Positions 60,005 through 64,000 of a DNA stretch of 64,000 nucleotides are shown here, piece by piece (within the stretch, counting starts at the first letter, position 1; every line of letters begins with the position of its first letter). A program made the translations under genes and the position numbers. The notes under the pieces were generated by a model, which saw only the letters and a program-made list of their open reading frames with translations, did not search any database and was not told where the DNA came from. Source of the stretch: Epiperipatus broadwayi (Eukaryota; Onychophora; Udeonychophora; Euonychophora; Peripatidae); NCBI GenBank assembly GCA_028023455.1, contig JAQFVV010012400.1, forward strand, positions 12,345,748 to 12,409,747, written 5' to 3'.

Positions 60005-62203
60005 TTAACACCCACTCTCCGTTTTACGATAAATTTTAATTATTGAGTTTATTAAGACTTTTACTTTATTGTTCGTAGTAGCTTTGTTATTTATTAACAG
60101 AAGTGTATTCAAACCATCTAATTCAACAATTCGAGAATAATGCATTTTAGGGTAAGAATGCATGACATTTGCTAGTAGCCATGCACCACAAAGCTGAACT
60201 TGAAAAGATGAATCATGACTGAGAAGCTCAAAAAGAGGTCCAAAAGAGTTATACATTCCATTGTATACTGTAGCAGGTGAATAATTATCTAGTATGTTTT
60301 CAATTTTCTGCAAAATTGTATCTCGTGAGGGATCGTGCACAGTCCATGCATCAGGACCATCAGACAAAAGAAATCCAAATAATTTAATAATGTTATGTAA
60401 CCAATAATTTTCTAAATTATATTTCTCAAGCAAAATCAAAATAAATGCTGGATTCATCATTTCTTTTCGAGCAATTTTTACTTCAGCAATGTTACCAATT
60501 GTTTTAAACATACAATCTAAACATTCTATGTCTCACCCGTAGTTCATTAGACTTACACAATTGTCTGGCTCCATGTCTGTTAATGTAACCATTATTGTCC
60601 AAATATATTTAATCAAAGGATAAAAAAGATGAAAACTTGAACAATAATCTAAATACTGCGTTAATATAAATATAAATGCTGATTTTCCAACAATCATTTT
60701 AAAATTACTATAGGAAAGTAAACGATTTAATAGTATACTGCAATTATTTTTGAATTTTGTATCTAAAACCATTGATGTAATATTATAAAGCAAAAAAAAG
60801 CTAATGTTTGTAGGATTAACAGTATTACTAATAGAATGAAATGTAAAGAAATTAATTTCTTCACCATTCTCATCTGCAGCATTTTTATCAATATTTATTT
60901 GAAAAAGATTTTTTATCTCTGCCATTTGTTTTTTATCACAAGCTTTCTGTAATTGACTTGTCATTTTACTTTCATGTAAGTTATCAATTTTGCAAGCTAA
61001 TATAGATATTTCTGACCTAAAAAAATTGTCTTGACATTGATTTAATGATCTACTTTCATCAAACCATTGTTTATGTTCTCTGTGTAATTTTTCTAGGAGT
61101 TTTGTTATGGTTTCTTGTTCATTTTTCAAATTGGTTAAATCTTGTGACTTTTTAAACTCAACACTCGCATCAAAATTTTGAATCTGTTCCATCATTTTTC
61201 TTAGATCATCAATACTTTGGGATGATTTTAAAAGCTTTTCCTCTAGTTCTTGTATTTTATTCACATTTTCCAAAATATTCAAATGATCTTCCAAGTCAAC
61301 AAATTTAATATGCAAATCAGATTTAAATGATTTAAAATTATTTTCCATTTCTTGATTTGATTCATGGACTTTAGACAAAATAGCATGATCACTTTCTTTT
61401 ACTTTAATACTTATCATGTCTTGGGTTTTTTGTATTTTAGTACTTAAAATTTCTTCAATATTCTTTTGATTAATTTTTAGTTCTTGAATAGTTTGGTGGA
61501 TATCTTCAAACCTCAAATCATTTTCTTTCTCTATATCTATCATTTTATTTTTCAACTCATCATTACATATGCTTGTGAAGTATTTGCATTCTAATGCTTT
61601 GAGTATCCCTCTTTGTTGGAAAATAGATGCTTGACAGTTTATCAATTCTCCCTTTAAAAATAAAATGGCTTCATTTTCCACATCAGATCTGCCCAGTTCC
61701 TTACATTCCAATGTATTCCTGTTTTCATGACATTGTTTAGATAACTGTGGAAAACTTTCTGATTTATTTGGACTGTCATCATTTTGTTTAGACAAATGCA
61801 GTTCCTTTTTATCATATGTATCTTTTATTTGCTTTACTTTTTCTTCCTGGTGTTTTATTTCTATCGGTTGTTCATTTGCTTTCTTTATCAATTCTATTTC
61901 CAAAGTATTCTTTTTAACAACATTTCTTAATTCTTCTAAGTCTTCTCGATTTTTTTGCAACCTCATTTCTGTTTTGATATCTTTAATATCATTTTTAAGT
62001 TTTTCTAATTCTTTATCAATATTGTTTTGTTGAGTAATGGTAGATCCAAGTTTTTTTTCAATTGATGTCACTTCCTTTTGTAATGTAAAAAGAGCCGAGA
62101 AGATATCGCTAAATTTTATATTATATTCGTTCATTTGTTTGCCAAATTTTAATAATTCATTACTCACCATTTCAAGCGTCATTTGCTGCTGTAAATGTTC
62201 CAT
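60005..62203 (-). CDS. coil - (ankyrin remnant) - ARM-like protein with one in-frame TGA
   Basis: One uninterrupted frame of 732 codons from ATG 62203 to TAA 60005, except for a TGA at 60533-60535 (codon 557). Residues 1-400 are a Lys/Glu/Leu-rich coiled coil with few prolines. Around 425-455, QKACDKKQMAEIKNLFQ and NAADENG look like an ankyrin start, but the repeats kept in copy 1 are deleted. Residues 465-556 are helical and hydrophobic. After the TGA, about 175 residues include FGPLFELLSHDSSFQVQLC, then GAWLLANVM, an ARM/HEAT-type helix pair. The TGA stands where copy 1 has Trp (ELWMYES), so TGG to TGA is likely. The start is chosen because copy 1 shares MEH. No introns; the 5' flank keeps CpG. 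Family name unknown; a cytosolic scaffold role is inference. It may be a recent pseudogene or a truncated 556-residue protein. Confidence 0.8.
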
Positions 62204-62259
62204 TTTGGGCTGATCGTTAATAAGTATACTGTTGGAATTTGAACTTTGTATCTTTAAAA

Positions 62260-62700
62260 TTTATTTACTAGAAACAAAATTTTAAAAACCCTATCAAATT
62301 ATTTTATTTTATCCGAAAAATTCTTTTATAAACTTCTATAGCATAATTCATTTGTTAATACGTACGATGAATTCTCTCCCATTGTCTTCGTTATTTTCTT
62401 TTCTCGATCTTCTTCATCCGGGTATTAGCTGCATGTAAGACGAAAGTTATTTTTTCGACGTTACAAATAATTGAGAAAAAGTAACATAAAGTATACATGC
62501 AATATATTTAGTTAGGGGAATCCCGTGACTCGCTCCAAATAAAATAGCACTTTTTGCCACGTCAGTTAATCCCGTCAAATATCACTATTAAATGGCAATA
62601 GATTTCCGCTCAAACTGCAAAAAGCTTTACTGGTGCAATTTGCGTTAGTATTAGTAAACTAATTCCAGTGCTGTGTGTGATTAAAAAGTACAATTTAGAT
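62260..62700 (-). promoter_or_regulatory. CpG-retaining 5' flank of the coil/ARM gene
   Basis: CpGs cluster here (acgtacgatg, tcttcgtt, ctcgatc, catccggg, aagacgaaag, ttcgacgtt, cccgtgactcgctc, cacgtcag, cccgtc, tttccgctc), unlike the flanking DNA. It lies just upstream of the start codon on the correct side. On the minus strand a donor-like gtacgt (about 62.36 kb) and an acceptor-like ttttgtttctag (about 62.27 kb) could bound a short 5'-UTR intron. No clear TATA box. Confidence 0.4.
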
Positions 62701-62807
62701 TAGTTTTTAAAAGTAATTAAATAATTTAATTTAAGATTCAAATATAGATAATTTAACAACAAAAAGAGAATTACTAACGTAATGTTTTATCAGGAGAGTG
62801 ATATTAA

Positions 62808-63005
62808 AACAGACAAAACTCACTATATATATTGCCACACACAGCAAGCTAGAGTAATCAATGGATGCCAGAAGGCTTGGGCTTAAAATCCCCATCTAGT
62901 GCCTACTCCAGCTTGCTGTGTGTGGCAATATACATAGTGAGTTTTGCCTGTTTTAACAACAGTTATACACAAGCATAAGAGGTGTGGGCATGTGACGCTT
63001 AATGT
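62808..63005. mobile_element. mini fold-back element, family 1 copy D
   Basis: 198 bp flanked by 13-bp repeats agagtgatattaa (62795-62807) and agagtgataataa (63006-63018). A minus arm (acaaaactcactatatatattgcc...) meets a plus arm (cagcttgctgtgtgtggcaa...gttttgcctgtttta) near 62.91 kb. The tail gtgtgggcatgtgacgctt closes it. The ribozyme-bearing centre is missing, so it is a compact hairpin that still moved. It lies about 600 bp upstream of the coil/ARM start codon. Confidence 0.85.
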
Positions 63006-63019
63006 AGAGTGATAATAAT

Positions 63020-64000
63020 ATTCAGTAATTGAATAAAAAAGGAAATCCCCTTTCAAAAATTGCTCTGTTTATATATGAATTAAATATTTTATTCACGTAT
63101 ATGCAAGTTATATATGAACTATTACTATTTTTTTTCATTTCTGAGCCAATGTAATATTTGGTAATTTTTTTTAATATTCAGCTTTATATCTGCCTAGTAT
63201 GCTTTATCGTATTCATGATCGTGCTACGCAGTAATAAAGCTGAGTGTTAAAAAATTGCCTTTTTTGCGACTATATTCATTAATTTCCAGTAACTTATATT
63301 TACAAAACAGCCTTTGGTTGCCTTGCCTATATGGAAGAAAAGAACTCGCACATCCTTCTAGGTTTATCTAACCCTTCTACTTGTTTCATACTAGCTTGCA
63401 TCATGTGTTGGTATTGTGATACTTCGAGTTATTTTGTGACAGCTTGCCTTGTATCTAGTTTATATCCTAACAGCTTCCAGTTCTAATGTGAACTTACCTC
63501 AACTGCTTTACTCATGTAGTAAATAGTGTGCATACTGTTATTCAACTCTGATAGTAATTAGTTGTTATCTGCTCTTATCTTTAAATATACCTATTTATAG
63601 TCACCTCTCCTTCCATAATGAGAGCATTCAGATTTAATCACCTAATGCTCAGTTGAAGGTATTGTTGAGTTATAACATTCCCGTTTGCTTGCTAAAATTA
63701 GTCTTGAAAATGTAATCACTGAGATGGTTTGGGGGGTGTCTGTTTCTTTCTGAGTTTCTCAGGTTCAGCTACTTTATTTGCAGGCTCAGTGTCATTACTT
63801 GTTGATCTGGTGTCTTCATTTGTAAATCAAGTGACTGAATTTTGTACACTCTTTACTACCGGCTGGTGAACCATAGTTCAACCTTAACTGGTTTTTATTT
63901 CAGTAGTATTACTGTCCATCCACTTACTGTTTGAATGCTTTTAATTTGATTATAATTTATGAACTCATTTGGTGAGCCATTGAGTATAGAGCATAGGATT
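63020..64000. other. non-coding, GC-richer towards the end
   Basis: No supported gene. From about 63.30 kb the sequence becomes less AT-rich with a C/T-rich strand (tcctaacagcttccagttc and similar), but all frames are closed within a few dozen codons. Confidence 0.4.

Noticed and set aside
1-64000. CRISPR arrays, prokaryotic operons, rRNA genes
   Set aside because: No regularly spaced repeats with unique spacers, no ribosome binding sites before ORFs, and no rRNA-like conserved blocks. All signals are those of a metazoan genome.

Overview
The window looks like AT-rich (roughly three quarters A+T by eye), CpG-poor nuclear DNA of a metazoan, most likely an invertebrate. There are no operons, ribosome binding sites or dense coding. 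It holds long non-coding stretches, microsatellites, and remnants of LINEs, Penelope-like elements (PLEs), hAT and piggyBac-type DNA transposons. I cannot name the species. Local patches of retained CpG (about 42.4-43.0 kb and 62.3-62.7 kb) against a CpG-poor background suggest germline methylation with protected promoters.

The only near-intact host-like gene is on the minus strand at 60.0-62.2 kb. It is intronless, with a long coiled coil, a remnant of an ankyrin region and a C-terminal ARM/HEAT-like helical domain, broken by one in-frame TGA. Two decayed paralogues of the same family lie at 15.1-17.1 kb and 21.5-23.4 kb, plus a possible coiled-coil fragment at 20.6-21.3 kb. Together they imply an ancestral coil - ankyrin - ARM-like architecture.

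The most interesting content is a dispersed set of palindromic (fold-back) elements carrying type I hammerhead ribozymes. Family 1 copies are at 5.4-6.3, 12.9-13.6, 23.6-24.0, 28.8-30.1 and 62.8-63.0 kb, with a 69-bp fragment at 54.5 kb. A second family with different bases but the same ribozyme fold is at 26.9-27.7 kb. Four insertions have target-site duplications of 13-15 bp. The 28.8-30.1 kb copy holds two same-strand ribozymes exactly 450 bp apart, and a paralogous empty site exists near 33.92 kb. They resemble retrozymes or PLE-derived non-autonomous elements, but with inverted monomers.

Layout: 0-3.3 kb, a decayed E/K-rich coding sequence split by a hAT element; 3.3-9.4 kb, non-coding plus a ribozyme element inside a LINE fragment; 9.4-12.9 kb, a minus-strand LINE; 12.9-24 kb, ribozyme elements, coil/ankyrin pseudogenes, a PLE endonuclease remnant and hAT MITEs; 24-28.8 kb, non-coding and the family-2 element; 28.7-35.4 kb, a direct duplication enclosing the largest ribozyme element; 35.4-43.9 kb, non-coding with two promoter-like patches; 43.9-46.3 kb, a piggyBac-like MITE and a PLE-like tail; 47.1-48.5 kb, a second LINE copy; 50-55.4 kb, PLE endonuclease and reverse transcriptase remnants; 55.5-58.4 kb, an inverted repeat, an unassigned ORF and an L1-like LINE; 60-63 kb, the coil/ARM gene, its CpG-retaining 5' flank and a mini ribozyme-family hairpin.

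All assignments come from reading the sequence and remembered family motifs. No database search or folding program was run.
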